Shown: positions 1-7,619 of the stretch, piece after piece
How the letters are laid out: every line of letters begins with the position of its first letter
Position numbering within the stretch: position 1 is the stretch's first letter
Source of the DNA: CAVPCY01 sp963770765
GTDB taxonomy: Bacteria > Actinomycetota > Coriobacteriia > Anaerosomatales > PHET01
Assembly (NCBI GenBank): GCA_963770765.1
Contig: CAVYQS010000011.1
Coordinates: 1 to 32,075, forward strand
Direction of reading: 5' to 3'
DNA: 32,075 nucleotides
The notes under the pieces: generated by a model
What the model was told of the DNA's origin: nothing
The model's database searches: none
Seen by the model: the letters and a program-made list of their open reading frames with translations, nothing else
Made by a program: the position numbers and the translations under genes

Positions 1-350
1 AGCTCCTCGATCCGCGCTGCTTCTTCGTCGCCCAGCTCGGTCAGGGCGTACGACGTCGGCCACATGGCACCTTCATCGAGCGCGGCCGTCTCCTCAAACC
101 CGAACGTCGCATAGCGCGCGTTGAACTTCGATGCGCTCTGGAAGAAGCAGAGCACTTTGCCCTCCTTCGCGTATGCCGGCATCCCGTACCACAGTCGCGG
201 CTTCAGCGACGGGGCCGTCCTCTCGACGATCGAGTGGAACCGCATGGCCATCGCCTGGTCATGTGCCGGCATCGCGGCGATGTTCTCAAGCACCTCAGTG
301 AGCCCGTCGACCTTCTTCTTCGGCTTGCTCGCGCGTTTGTCGTCGGCCAT
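1..350 (-). CDS. DUF1801 (YdhG-like) protein, C-terminus cut by window edge
   Basis: Reading the minus strand from the ATG at 348-350 gives MADDKRASKPKKKVDG and continues open to the window edge (about 116 residues). The segments SLKPRLWYGMPAYAKEGKVLCFF and ASKFNARYATFGF are the typical core of the DUF1801 family, small proteins of the frataxin-like YdhG fold sometimes called iron chaperones; the biochemical role is not settled. A lysine-rich N-terminus precedes the domain. A strong Shine-Dalgarno (GGAGGAGG on the minus strand, around 362-369) sits upstream of the ATG and fixes the start. The gene is incomplete here, so total length is unknown. A second DUF1801 gene lies at 11274-11657. The domain call is firm, the function is not. 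Confidence 0.85.
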   Translation of the reverse strand, partial: MADDKRASKPKKKVDGLTEVLENIAAMPAHDQAMAMRFHSIVERTAPSLKPRLWYGMPAYAKEGKVLCFFQSASKFNARYATFGFEETAALDEGAMWPTSYALTELGDEEAARIEE

Positions 351-612
351 GGTCACGTCAGCCTCCTCCGCAGGGGTCCTCCAGGGAGGATACCCACGGC
401 AGGCGGAGCAGGGTCTCAGCACGGCCGCCGCATCGGTTCTCGGCCCGAGACCCGGGGAATACTAACGCCGTGGGTCGGCGTCTACGCTGCCGGTGCGGGA
501 GTGGTCGGAGCACTGGTTGCGGGGTCGTCGGCTGCAGACGCGGTGGTTGCGGTCTGCTCCGCCCACCATGGGCGCGACGCAGGGTCGACAGCACTGTACT
601 GAAGGAGGGCTG

Positions 613-1020
613 ATGACAAGACCTCTGCGAGTCGTCGTGTCGGTGCTGATGGGCGTGCTGCTCATCACCGCGCTGTCGGCCTGCGGATCGAACGCTGCGC
701 TCCCGCTCGAGTTGACGAGCGGCGACAACGATTCGCGACAGGCTCTCGGGGTCGGCCAGCGGCTGAAGATCACGCTCGACTCAAACCCATCCACCGGATT
801 CGTGTGGGCGGTTGACGGGGTCGTCCCGGCCCAGCTTGAGCAGTTGGGTGAGCCGCGGTACTCGAGTCAGTCCAGTCTGGCCGGTGCGGGCGGGGCGGAG
901 GTCTGGACCTTCGCGGGCACGTCGGTTGGCCGGGGCACGCTGAAGCTCAAGTACTGGCGGTCATTCGAGCCGACGGTGGCCCCAGCCGACACCTTCGAGG
1001 TCACTGTCGATGTCCGGTAG
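613..1020 (+). CDS. Chagasin-type (I42) protease-inhibitor-like lipoprotein
   Basis: A 135-residue protein with a lipoprotein signal: basic MTRPLR, a hydrophobic stretch, then lipobox L21-S-A-C24. The mature part carries the three loops of the chagasin/I42 family: NPSTGFVW (L2-type loop), GAGGAEVWTF (L4-type) and YWRSFE near the C-terminus (the RPW-type loop, here WRS). In known members these loops plug the active site of papain-like cysteine proteases. It should be anchored on the outer face of the membrane. The start is the ATG directly after GAAGGAGGG (601-609). An upstream in-frame extension exists but would bury the signal peptide. Inhibitor activity is inferred from the family; the RPW loop deviates, so potency or target may differ. 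Confidence 0.85.
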   Translation: MTRPLRVVVSVLMGVLLITALSACGSNAALPLELTSGDNDSRQALGVGQRLKITLDSNPSTGFVWAVDGVVPAQLEQLGEPRYSSQSSLAGAGGAEVWTFAGTSVGRGTLKLKYWRSFEPTVAPADTFEVTVDVR

Positions 1021-1176
1021 CCATCATCGGATAGGCGGTGCGTTGCCGGCCGCTCGCACGGTGTGGTCTGTCGAAGCAGCGCATCGAGCAGATCGTGCAC
1101 GGTAGGCCGCTGCAATGAGAAGCGCATGACCACTCTCGCTGCGCAAGAGGTCGGACACCGCCGAGGGGAGCTCAGA

Positions 1177-1599
1177 ATGGACGCCGGAGGCGCACGCTCG
1201 CTTGTGGAGGACGAGGCTTCGGTTCGCGCAGTCGAGGAGGCGTACGACTCTGCGTGGAACGAAGGCGATATCGCGGCGATTCTCGCACTACTCACCGACG
1301 GCGTGGTCATCATCAACCCCTATGGCGAGACGACCACCGGGCGTCCCGAGGTCGAGCGATTCTTCACGATGCTCTTCAGCGACGTGGCCAAGGGTTCCAC
1401 GCATTCGTCCCGGATCCGGGGGGTCCACTTCGTCACTCCCGATGTCGCCCTGGTCGACGCGGAGGCGGTCATCTTCGATTTCGGGCCCGGTCCGGAGCCT
1501 GTGCGGCACAGTTTCACCGACGTGCTGGTGCGGACTCTCGATGGCTGGCGCATCGATCAGATTCGGGCATTCGTGTTCATGCCGCGGCCTTCGACGTAG
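1177..1599 (+). CDS. SnoaL-like / DUF4440 protein (NTF2-like fold)
   Basis: A protein of about 140 residues with the pattern of the NTF2-like superfamily: an N-terminal helix (VRAVEEAYDSAWNEGDIAAILALL), then TDGVVIINPYGETTTGRPEVERFF, a central strand region (VALVDAEAVIFDF) and the terminal strand pair (DVLVRTLDGWRIDQIRAFVF). This matches SgcJ/EcaC and DUF4440-type proteins, which may bind small molecules or act as isomerase-like enzymes; no substrate can be named. The ATG at 1177 follows GAGGGGAG (1163-1170). A second in-frame ATG at 1126 would add 17 residues but has no comparable ribosome site. It stands alone between the chagasin-like gene and the GIY-YIG-like gene. Confidence 0.75.
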   Translation: MDAGGARSLVEDEASVRAVEEAYDSAWNEGDIAAILALLTDGVVIINPYGETTTGRPEVERFFTMLFSDVAKGSTHSSRIRGVHFVTPDVALVDAEAVIFDFGPGPEPVRHSFTDVLVRTLDGWRIDQIRAFVFMPRPST

Positions 1600-1770
1600 A
1601 CTCACCGGGGTGTCGTGTCGGGTCTCGCAGCGCTGCCATCCATGCGGGTCGGCTGACACGAGCGTGGAGCGGGACGCCGACAGATAGACTGCGGACGATG
1701 GGGTCATGCGCGTCTGCTCATGCGCAAGACGTGAGGCGCACCAGAGGCGAGGGAGAATCATGCAACAAGA

Positions 1771-1782
1771 GGGGGGGGGGGG
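1771..1782 (+). repeat. G12 homopolymer at the start of the GIY-YIG-like gene
   Basis: Twelve consecutive G bases follow ATGCAACAAGA. An ATG at 1760 with a good Shine-Dalgarno (GCGAGGGAG) lies just upstream but is out of frame with the downstream coding sequence at G12. It would be in frame at G11 (or G8, G14). The tract therefore sits exactly where its length decides whether the ATG start is productive. Confidence 0.8.
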
Positions 1783-1784
1783 TC

Positions 1785-2120
1785 GTGGCGCGCCGAACGG
1801 CGACATACAACGTCTACGTCATCGAGTTGAGTCGCGATGTGCTTCAGCACAACAGGTTCGTTGATGCCAACCCGTACCTCCGCGCGGACAGACCGTGTGT
1901 CTACGTCGGCTCAACCTGTCTCACTCCGGAGGAGCGCTACCAGCAGCATCTCGATGGCCACAAGTCCAATCGATACGCGCACGAGTACGCCATCCAACTG
2001 AAGCCCCGGCTCTACAGGGATCTGCAGGGCTTCAAGACGAGAAGACTCGCAGAGGCAGCGGAAGTGCAGCGCGCGGAGAGCCTCAGGAAGCGCGGGTACG
2101 CCGTCTGGTACGGCGTCTGA
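1785..2120 (+). CDS. GIY-YIG-like domain protein
   Basis: About 111 residues from the GTG at 1785. The first strand YNVYVIEL stands in for the GIY motif and CVYVGST for the YIG motif. EERYQQHLDGHKSNRY then provides the arginine and histidine normally near the active site, and AEVQRAESLRKRGYAVW contains a glutamate in the helix where these nucleases have their metal ligand. This is the minimal size of a stand-alone GIY-YIG domain; the roughly 20-residue insertion between the GIY-like and YIG-like strands is unusual. The likelier native start is ATG 1760, which has a proper ribosome site but is put out of frame by the G12 tract at 1771-1782. With 11 Gs it gives MQQEGGGVVARRTATYNVY. Nuclease activity is inferred from fold motifs only. 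Confidence 0.65.
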   Translation: MARRTATYNVYVIELSRDVLQHNRFVDANPYLRADRPCVYVGSTCLTPEERYQQHLDGHKSNRYAHEYAIQLKPRLYRDLQGFKTRRLAEAAEVQRAESLRKRGYAVWYGV

Positions 2121-2157
2121 TCGGCTGACAATCACATCATGCACTCAGGAGTGGCGC

Positions 2158-2514
2158 GTGACACTGGATGAGTTCTTCGCCGGGCACGACGATTCCAGAC
2201 GGGTCTACGACGCCGTCAGCGAAGCCGTCGCGCAGACGGGACCTGCGGACACCATCGTCACGAAGAGCCAAGTGGCCTTTCGCCGTCGTACCAGGTTCGC
2301 GTTCGTCTGGATTCCGGACGCGTATCTGCGCAACAGTGATGTGCCGCTGGTGCTGACGGTGGGGCTGCGGCGGCGCGACGACTCGCCGCGGTGGAAGCAG
2401 GTTGTGGAACCTGCACCGGGCCGTTTCACCCATCACATTGAGCTGGACGATTCGTCGGATGTCGACGAAGAGGTTCGCGGGTGGCTTCGGGAAGCCTGGG
2501 CGGCGGCGAAATAG
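2158..2514 (+). CDS. DUF5655-like protein
   Basis: A 118-residue soluble protein starting at GTG 2158 just after AGGAG (2147-2151). The arrangement resembles DUF5655 domains: an N-terminal helix LDEFFAGHDDSRRVYDAVSEAV, the segment VTKSQVAFRRRTRFAFVWIP, and the tail HHIELDDSSDVDEEVRGWLREAW. Proteins of this family are uncharacterised, sometimes linked to predicted transport or DNA-modification contexts, so no function is assigned. It begins 37 bp after the GIY-YIG-like gene on the same strand and could be co-transcribed with it. The assignment rests on remembered family patterns, not on a search. Confidence 0.7.
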   Translation: MTLDEFFAGHDDSRRVYDAVSEAVAQTGPADTIVTKSQVAFRRRTRFAFVWIPDAYLRNSDVPLVLTVGLRRRDDSPRWKQVVEPAPGRFTHHIELDDSSDVDEEVRGWLREAWAAAK

Positions 2515-2617
2515 GCAAGGAATGCCGGAAGGCCAAAGGGGCTAGAATCGTCCTGGGGCGTATCGACGTCTGCTCGTGCGCGACTCGCTCGGCCGAAGTA
2601 GGAGGAGGTCGTCATAC

Positions 2618-3097
2618 GTGCTGGTGATCCGCTGTACCCGGGAGTTGCTGGAAGGCGTGACTGCGCCCGCGACGGACGAGGTGGCTTCGACCACCGCGCT
2701 GGGTGACTGGTTCGCGCAGCAGGTCGTCATCGGCGATCAGTCGTTCATTCTGCTCGTGAGTCGTTTGTCACGCCTTCCCCTCGTGATGCCCGGCGCTGAT
2801 GCCACGGTCATCCTCACCGGCTTCGCCGACGCACTCGAGGACTTGCTGCTGGGTCTGGACGGCTCACCAGAGGCCGTTGCCGACGAGGTCGGCCAGTGTC
2901 GTCAGATCGTGTTCGCGGCCGGCGATGGTTCATCCGTCCGAGCGTCGGGCAACGACTTCGCGCGTCACATGAAGCGGCTCAAACCGGAGGAGCTGCAGGG
3001 CGATGCCACTGAGATCTCGTTGAGACTCGGAAAGATCCCTCTGAAGACCCTGGGGTTTGCGCTCCCGACTGAAGCCACGCGTAAGCTGCTGGAGTAG
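2618..3097 (+). CDS. DUF6933-like protein
   Basis: About 159 residues from GTG 2618, which follows AGGAGGAGG around 2600-2608; an upstream in-frame GTG lacks such a site. The opening (V)LVIRCTRELLEG, then STTALGDWFAQQV, SFILLVSRLSRLPLVMP and a C-terminal ASGNDFARHMKRL match the pattern of the DUF6933 family. There are no signal peptide or membrane segments. Function unknown. A TAGAAT -10-like hexamer at 2543-2548 may mark its promoter, although no good -35 is visible at the right distance. It is followed 40 bp later by a small membrane-protein gene on the same strand. Confidence 0.7.
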   Translation: MLVIRCTRELLEGVTAPATDEVASTTALGDWFAQQVVIGDQSFILLVSRLSRLPLVMPGADATVILTGFADALEDLLLGLDGSPEAVADEVGQCRQIVFAAGDGSSVRASGNDFARHMKRLKPEELQGDATEISLRLGKIPLKTLGFALPTEATRKLLE

Positions 3098-3136
3098 CGG
3101 GCTCGGAGGGGACGCCCGGAGGGGAGGTGTTAGCTC

Positions 3137-3499
3137 GTGGTTGATGTGAGGATCGCACTAGCGGGTCTATGGGTTGCGGTGATGCTGACCTACCTGCTGG
3201 GGGACGTGATTCGCATCTTCGCGGGGGACTTCACCGCGGGGGAGCTCGGCGGAAAGAAGGCCGGCCAGGGTATGTGGTTGCTGATCGCAGTCATCATGCT
3301 GGTGCCGATCCTCATGGTCGTTCTGACGTTGCTGTTGCCTTACCCGACTGCTCGCTGGGCGAACATCGTCGTGGCGGTACTCGTCGTGGTGTTCAATCTC
3401 ATCGGTCTGCCCTATCCCGGCCACTACGACAACTTCCTGATCGTCGTCAGCTTCGCCTTCTGCGCCATGATCGGCTGGCTTGCGTGGACGTGGCAGTAG
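3137..3499 (+). CDS. DUF6326-like four-helix membrane protein
   Basis: A 120-residue integral membrane protein with about four hydrophobic segments (near residues 6-25, 45-66, 73-93 and 98-118). The N-terminal VDVRIALAGLWVAVMLTYLLGDVIRIF and the PGHYDNFL motif before the last helix fit the DUF6326 family of small bacterial membrane proteins, whose role is unknown. The start is GTG 3137, preceded by GGAGGGGAGG at 3118-3127. It is convergent with the ABC-F gene, whose stop lies 20 bp downstream on the other strand, with no obvious terminator hairpin in between. Confidence 0.7.
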   Translation: MVDVRIALAGLWVAVMLTYLLGDVIRIFAGDFTAGELGGKKAGQGMWLLIAVIMLVPILMVVLTLLLPYPTARWANIVVAVLVVVFNLIGLPYPGHYDNFLIVVSFAFCAMIGWLAWTWQ

Positions 3500-3519
3500 C
3501 GAAATCGCAGCATGCACTC

Positions 3520-5385
3520 TCAGGGGAGATGCGACGAGAGCCGGGTCGACAGTTCGAGCCATTCGTCCTCGCGGTCGGAGATCTGTTGCTCGACACCGCG
3601 AAGCCGTGATTGGACGTCCAGGAGGGCCACGTAGTCGGAAGGGTCGGTGTGCGTCATCTCGGCACGGATCGTGTCGGCCTTCCCGGCGAGCGTCTCGAGT
3701 TTGCGCTCCGTAGACGCGAGCTCCTTCTTGAGTGCGTACTCTTCCGCCCTCGACAGGGCTGGCTTGCTGCTCTCTTCAGGGTTGTCGCCGGACTGACTCG
3801 TCGAGCTCGCAGTCCCGCTGCCGGCCTGTGAGTCGGCAGGACTTCCGTGCCGCACGGACTTCCCGTCCGCGAGCGCTCGGTCGAGTTCATCCAGAAGCCG
3901 CAGATACTCGTCGACACCTCCGGGGACATGGCGGATCTTCCCGTCGACGAGAGCGAACTGATCATCGGTGACGCGTTCCATCAGGTATCGGTCATGGGTT
4001 ATGAGGAGAAGCGTGCCGGGCCACGTGTCCAACAGGCTCTCCACGAGCGCGAGCATGTCGATGTCGAGGTCGTTGTCCGGCTCGTCCAGGATGAGGACGT
4101 TCGGCTTGTCCAACAGGATCAGCATCAACTGGAGACGACGTTTCTGTCCGCCGGACAGGTCGGACACGCGCGCGGACAGCTGGACCGCATCGAACCCGAG
4201 GCGCTCCAGCAGCTGAGCAGGGGTCAGCTCCTTACCGTCGACCTCGTAACGCGTCTTGTATCGGGAAAGCACCTCGCGGATGCGGCAACCACCCAACTCG
4301 TTCAACTCATCGAGATGCTGCGACAGGAGGGCGAACTTCACGGTCTTGCCGACCTTCACATGACCCGAGGTAGGTGCCAGCGAGCCCTGGATCAGGTTGA
4401 GCAACGTCGTCTTGCCGGAACCGTTCTCGCCGAGGATGCCGAACCGGTCTCCCGGACCGATGAGCCACGTCACGTCGTCGATCACCGTGCTGTCGCCGTA
4501 GCGCTTGGTCACGCCGATGAGGTCGACGACCTGCTTGCCCAAGCGGGAGACCGCCGTTCTCCTGAGCTCGAGCGAGTTGCGCACCGGCGGCTCCTCGGCG
4601 ATGAGCGCACGCGCCGCTTCGATGTGGAACTTCGGTTTGGTCGACCGGGCGCGAGCGCCGCGGGAGAGCCATGCGAGTTCCTTGCGCATGAGGTTCCTGC
4701 GCTTCTGCTCGGCGGTCTGGGCGGCTTCCGCGCGTTCGACGCGTTGGAGCACGTAGGCCGAGTATCCACCTTCGAACTGATCCACCTGGCCGTCGTGCAC
4801 CTCCCACGTGCCGAGACAGACTTCATCGAGAAGCCAGCGGTCGTGAGTGACGACCAGGAGCGCACCCGATCTCTTGGGCCACCGGCTCTTGAGGTGGTCG
4901 GCCAGCCACGCGATACCGTGCACGTCGAGATGGTTGGTGGGCTCGTCGAGCAGCAAGACATCGAAGTCGCCGACGAGTACGCGGGCGAGATCGACGCGAC
5001 GCCGCTGCCCGCCGGAGAGGTCCCGGATCCGGCCGCCCCAAGGGATATCCGCGACGAGGCCGTGAAGGATCGTGCGGATCCGCGGCTCCGATGCCCAGGT
5101 ATGCACGGGCACATCCCCGACTATCGCGTGAGCGACGGTCGCCTCAGGATCGAGAGCATCGGTCTGCGCGAGCATGCCGACGGTCGTACCGCCGCGCATC
5201 ATGATGCGGCCATCATCAGGCTCGCAGGAACCTGCAAGCAGTGAGAGCAGCGATGACTTGCCATCGCCGTTGCCGCCGACGATGCCGATGCGGTCGCCCT
5301 CGCAGACTCCAAGCGTGACCGAGTCGAAGACCTTCTTCGTCGGGTATTCCAAGCGAACGTTCTCGCATCCAAGCAGATACGCCAC
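3520..5385 (-). CDS. ABC-F subfamily ATPase (Uup/ribosome-associated type)
   Basis: About 621 residues with two ABC ATPase domains and no membrane segments, the hallmark of ABC-F proteins that act on ribosomes or related RNPs. Domain 1 has Walker A GGNGDGKS (near residues 37-44), signature LSGGQRRR and Walker B VLLLDEPTNHLD. Domain 2 has GENGSGKT, LSGGQKRR and VLILDEPDNDLD, where the usual Thr of DEPTN is Asp. The inter-domain linker is rich in Arg/Lys/Glu, and the C-terminus (RAEEYALKKELASTERKLETL...) is a predicted coiled coil as in Uup. I chose GTG 5385 because it gives the family opening LLGCENVRLEY and has GAGG upstream; an in-frame ATG at 5451 would add 22 unrelated residues. It is the only complete minus-strand gene in the window and is divergent from the GNAT gene at 5566. 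Housekeeping and antibiotic-protection roles cannot be told apart from sequence. Confidence 0.88.
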   Translation of the reverse strand: MAYLLGCENVRLEYPTKKVFDSVTLGVCEGDRIGIVGGNGDGKSSLLSLLAGSCEPDDGRIMMRGGTTVGMLAQTDALDPEATVAHAIVGDVPVHTWASEPRIRTILHGLVADIPWGGRIRDLSGGQRRRVDLARVLVGDFDVLLLDEPTNHLDVHGIAWLADHLKSRWPKRSGALLVVTHDRWLLDEVCLGTWEVHDGQVDQFEGGYSAYVLQRVERAEAAQTAEQKRRNLMRKELAWLSRGARARSTKPKFHIEAARALIAEEPPVRNSLELRRTAVSRLGKQVVDLIGVTKRYGDSTVIDDVTWLIGPGDRFGILGENGSGKTTLLNLIQGSLAPTSGHVKVGKTVKFALLSQHLDELNELGGCRIREVLSRYKTRYEVDGKELTPAQLLERLGFDAVQLSARVSDLSGGQKRRLQLMLILLDKPNVLILDEPDNDLDIDMLALVESLLDTWPGTLLLITHDRYLMERVTDDQFALVDGKIRHVPGGVDEYLRLLDELDRALADGKSVRHGSPADSQAGSGTASSTSQSGDNPEESSKPALSRAEEYALKKELASTERKLETLAGKADTIRAEMTHTDPSDYVALLDVQSRLRGVEQQISDREDEWLELSTRLSSHLP

Positions 5386-5565
5386 TCGATCAGCCTCGAT
5401 CCCCACAGAGCCGGTGAGCGCGAACGACACCATCGCGTCGCATGAGCACACAGGATACCTGCACTGCTGACCTGAAGGGTGAGACTATTGAAGGGTGAGC
5501 CATCCGCGCGTCGCATGCCGAGGCGCGCGCTGGGACGAGTCTGGGTAGAAGAAGGGGACCGAGGA

Positions 5566-6108
5566 ATGGAGGGCCGTGTGCGAATCGTCGAAGCTTCCGA
5601 GACCGATCATGCTGACGTGCTGCTGGTCGAGAGCCTGGCGTTCGCCGAGGAAGACGTGGCGTCCCTCGTGCGCGACCTGCTCGCCGATCCAAGCGCTCGC
5701 CCACTGCTCTCGCTGCTCGCTCGCGATGGCGAGCGTGCGGTGGGGCACATCATGTTCACGGCTGCGCGGTTGGAAGGGGCGTCACCGGAGCTCGCCGTTT
5801 CGATCCTGGCCCCTCTGGCGGTCGTACCCGACGCCCAGCGCAAAGGTATCGGTGGACGTTTGATCGAAGAGGGTGTCCGGCGGCTCGGTGAGTCGGGCGT
5901 AGAGCTCGTGTTCGTGCTCGGGCACCCCGATTACTATCCTCGCCACGGATTCGAGCCGGCGAGCGGCCATGGACTGGCGGCACCGTATCCGATCGAACCG
6001 GATGCCGCATGGATGGTCCGGGCCCTGCGACCGGGGATCATCGGAAGCGTCCGCGGAACGGTTGCGTGTGCGGATGCGATGAACAAGCCGGAGTACTGGC
6101 GCGAATAG
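5566..6108 (+). CDS. GNAT family N-acetyltransferase (YhbS-like)
   Basis: A 180-residue GNAT protein. The acetyl-CoA binding region is clear: ILAPLAVVPDAQRKGIGGRLIEEGVRRL (motif A, Q/R-x-x-G-x-G/A pattern), followed by FVLGHPDYYPRHGFEPA (motif B). The order and the HPDYYPRHGF signature are typical of the YhbS/COG3153 subgroup, whose substrates are mostly unknown. The ATG at 5566 follows GAAGGGG and GAGGA; a GTG four codons downstream is an alternative. It is divergent from the ABC-F gene, and the space between them (5386-5565) must hold promoters for both. It is followed 21 bp later by the PhzF-like gene. Confidence 0.85.
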   Translation: MEGRVRIVEASETDHADVLLVESLAFAEEDVASLVRDLLADPSARPLLSLLARDGERAVGHIMFTAARLEGASPELAVSILAPLAVVPDAQRKGIGGRLIEEGVRRLGESGVELVFVLGHPDYYPRHGFEPASGHGLAAPYPIEPDAAWMVRALRPGIIGSVRGTVACADAMNKPEYWRE

Positions 6109-6129
6109 GAGGGGAGAATCGGAGACCTC

Positions 6130-6981
6130 GTGACAGATGGTTCGCTCCATCGCCTGACGGCCTTCTCGGACAGACCCGAGGGGGGCAACCCCGCCGGTGT
6201 ATGGGTGGGGGACGCGCTTCCAGACCCCGCTACCATGCAGCGGATAGCTGCCGAGGTCGGCTACTCGGAGACCGCCTTCGTAGCCCCGGCCGGCGGGAGG
6301 GACCGGACTGTCCGCTACTTCAGTCCCGAGGCGGAGGTCACGTTCTGCGGCCACGCCACCATCGCGACCGGTGTTGTCCTCGGGGAGGCCGGCGGAGACG
6401 GGACCTATCGCCTGGCGACACCTGTTGGCGAGGTGCCGGTCACGGTGCGGATGCGGGAAGGGATTCGCGAGGCATCTCTGACCTCGGTCGAGCCGGAGCA
6501 CGCACGTGCGACAGATGAGCTGGTCGGCGATGCTCTCGATGCGCTTGGCTGGGAGCCTCAGGACCTGGATCGTTCCATCCCGCCTGCGCGCGTGTATGCC
6601 GGAGCTTGGCATCTGGTTCTGGCAACCGCCCAGGCGAGCCGGTTGCGCACTATGGAGTACGACTTCGACACGCTCAAGGCCCTGATGCTTCGCGACGGTC
6701 TGACGACGCTGCAACTCGTGTGGCGGGAGCGTCCTGACGTCTTTCACTCGCGGAATCCGTTCCCCGTGGGCGGTGTCGTGGAGGATCCGGCCACGGGCGC
6801 TGCAGCGGCGGCGTTCGGCGGGTACCTGCGCGATGCGGGGCTCGTCTCGGCACCGACCACCATACTCATCCGCCAAGGTGAGGCGATGGGACGGCCCAGC
6901 CGACTCACCGTCGGGATTCCGGCTTCTGGCGGCATCGTCGTGACGGGGGCGGCCGTGCGACTGCCACAGACAGAGGAGTGA
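6130..6981 (+). CDS. PhzF family isomerase/epimerase-like protein
   Basis: A 283-residue protein with the two-fold repeated diaminopimelate-epimerase-like fold of PhzF. The first half contains TAFSDRPEGGNPAGVW, the catalytic-glutamate motif GYSETAF (E47) and CGHATIATGVVL; the second half has VEDPATGAAAAAFGGYL. PhzF itself isomerises trans-2,3-dihydro-3-hydroxyanthranilate, but most family members are of unknown specificity, and no phenazine genes are nearby. The start is GTG 6130, with GGAG about 7 bp upstream. The stop is 31 bp before the AAC(3)-I-like gene, so acetyltransferase, PhzF and acetyltransferase may form one transcript. Confidence 0.88.
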   Translation: MTDGSLHRLTAFSDRPEGGNPAGVWVGDALPDPATMQRIAAEVGYSETAFVAPAGGRDRTVRYFSPEAEVTFCGHATIATGVVLGEAGGDGTYRLATPVGEVPVTVRMREGIREASLTSVEPEHARATDELVGDALDALGWEPQDLDRSIPPARVYAGAWHLVLATAQASRLRTMEYDFDTLKALMLRDGLTTLQLVWRERPDVFHSRNPFPVGGVVEDPATGAAAAAFGGYLRDAGLVSAPTTILIRQGEAMGRPSRLTVGIPASGGIVVTGAAVRLPQTEE

Positions 6982-7012
6982 TCTCATCGTTCTCGGTCCC
7001 GGATCGTTCGCG

Positions 7013-7462
7013 ATGCGCGTGTTGGGCCCCGACGACGTCGAGTCGATGAGGGCCCTGCTCGGCGTCTTCGGCGACGCTTTTGAAGACGTCAGGCACTACT
7101 GCAGCGCGCAGCCCACGGTGGGCTATCTTCAGCGGCTGCTGGGAAGCGACTACTTCATCGCGCTGGTCGGCCTGGTGGGTGACGAAGTCGTGGGCGGCAT
7201 CGCCGCCTACGAACTCAAGAAGTTCGAGCAGGAGCGCAGCGAGATCTACATCTACGACCTCGCGGTGGCCTCAGCGTACCGCCGGCAAGGCATCGCAACG
7301 GCGATGATCGATGAGCTGAGGCGGATCGCCGTCGAGCGTGGTGCGTACGTGATCTTCGTCCAGGCCGACCTTGGCGATGAACCGGCGATCGCCCTCTACA
7401 CGAAGAAGGGGGTGCGGGAGGATGTCCTGCACTTCGATATCACCCCAGGGTGCGAGTCCTGA
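7013..7462 (+). CDS. AAC(3)-I-like aminoglycoside 3-N-acetyltransferase (GNAT)
   Basis: A 149-residue GNAT protein that follows AAC(3)-I from end to end: LGPDDVESMRALL.VFG..F at the N-terminus, then the very characteristic KFEQERSEIYIYDLAV, RRQGIATAMI (acetyl-CoA loop), GAYVIFVQADLGDEPAIALYTKKGVRE and a terminal LHFDI. In AAC(3)-I enzymes the acidic residues of the QAD.GDDPA segment contact the aminoglycoside; here it reads QADLGDEPA, with Asp to Glu at one position. Length matches the family (about 150). The start is ATG 7013; its ribosome site is weak. Base composition resembles the neighbours, and no integron, attC site or transposase is visible, so it looks like a chromosomal homologue. 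Whether it acetylates aminoglycosides is inference. Confidence 0.85.
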   Translation: MRVLGPDDVESMRALLGVFGDAFEDVRHYCSAQPTVGYLQRLLGSDYFIALVGLVGDEVVGGIAAYELKKFEQERSEIYIYDLAVASAYRRQGIATAMIDELRRIAVERGAYVIFVQADLGDEPAIALYTKKGVREDVLHFDITPGCES

Positions 7463-7619
7463 TGTGCGCTGGTCGAGCTTCGACGGCCGATGAGTCGCGG
7501 TATGGTCTCAGATCGACAGGAGAACCGCGGGCTCGCGCGGGGAAGTATCACTTCGAAGGGCGGCGCAGCCGGTGCACGGTACCGGCGCGCTCAGGCTTGG
7601 AGCAGATGGAGGCATCGAG

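Noticed and set aside
3847..5244. Plus-strand open frame of 465 codons opposite the ABC-F gene
   Set aside because: Shadow of a firmly identified ATPase; no motif, no ribosome site.
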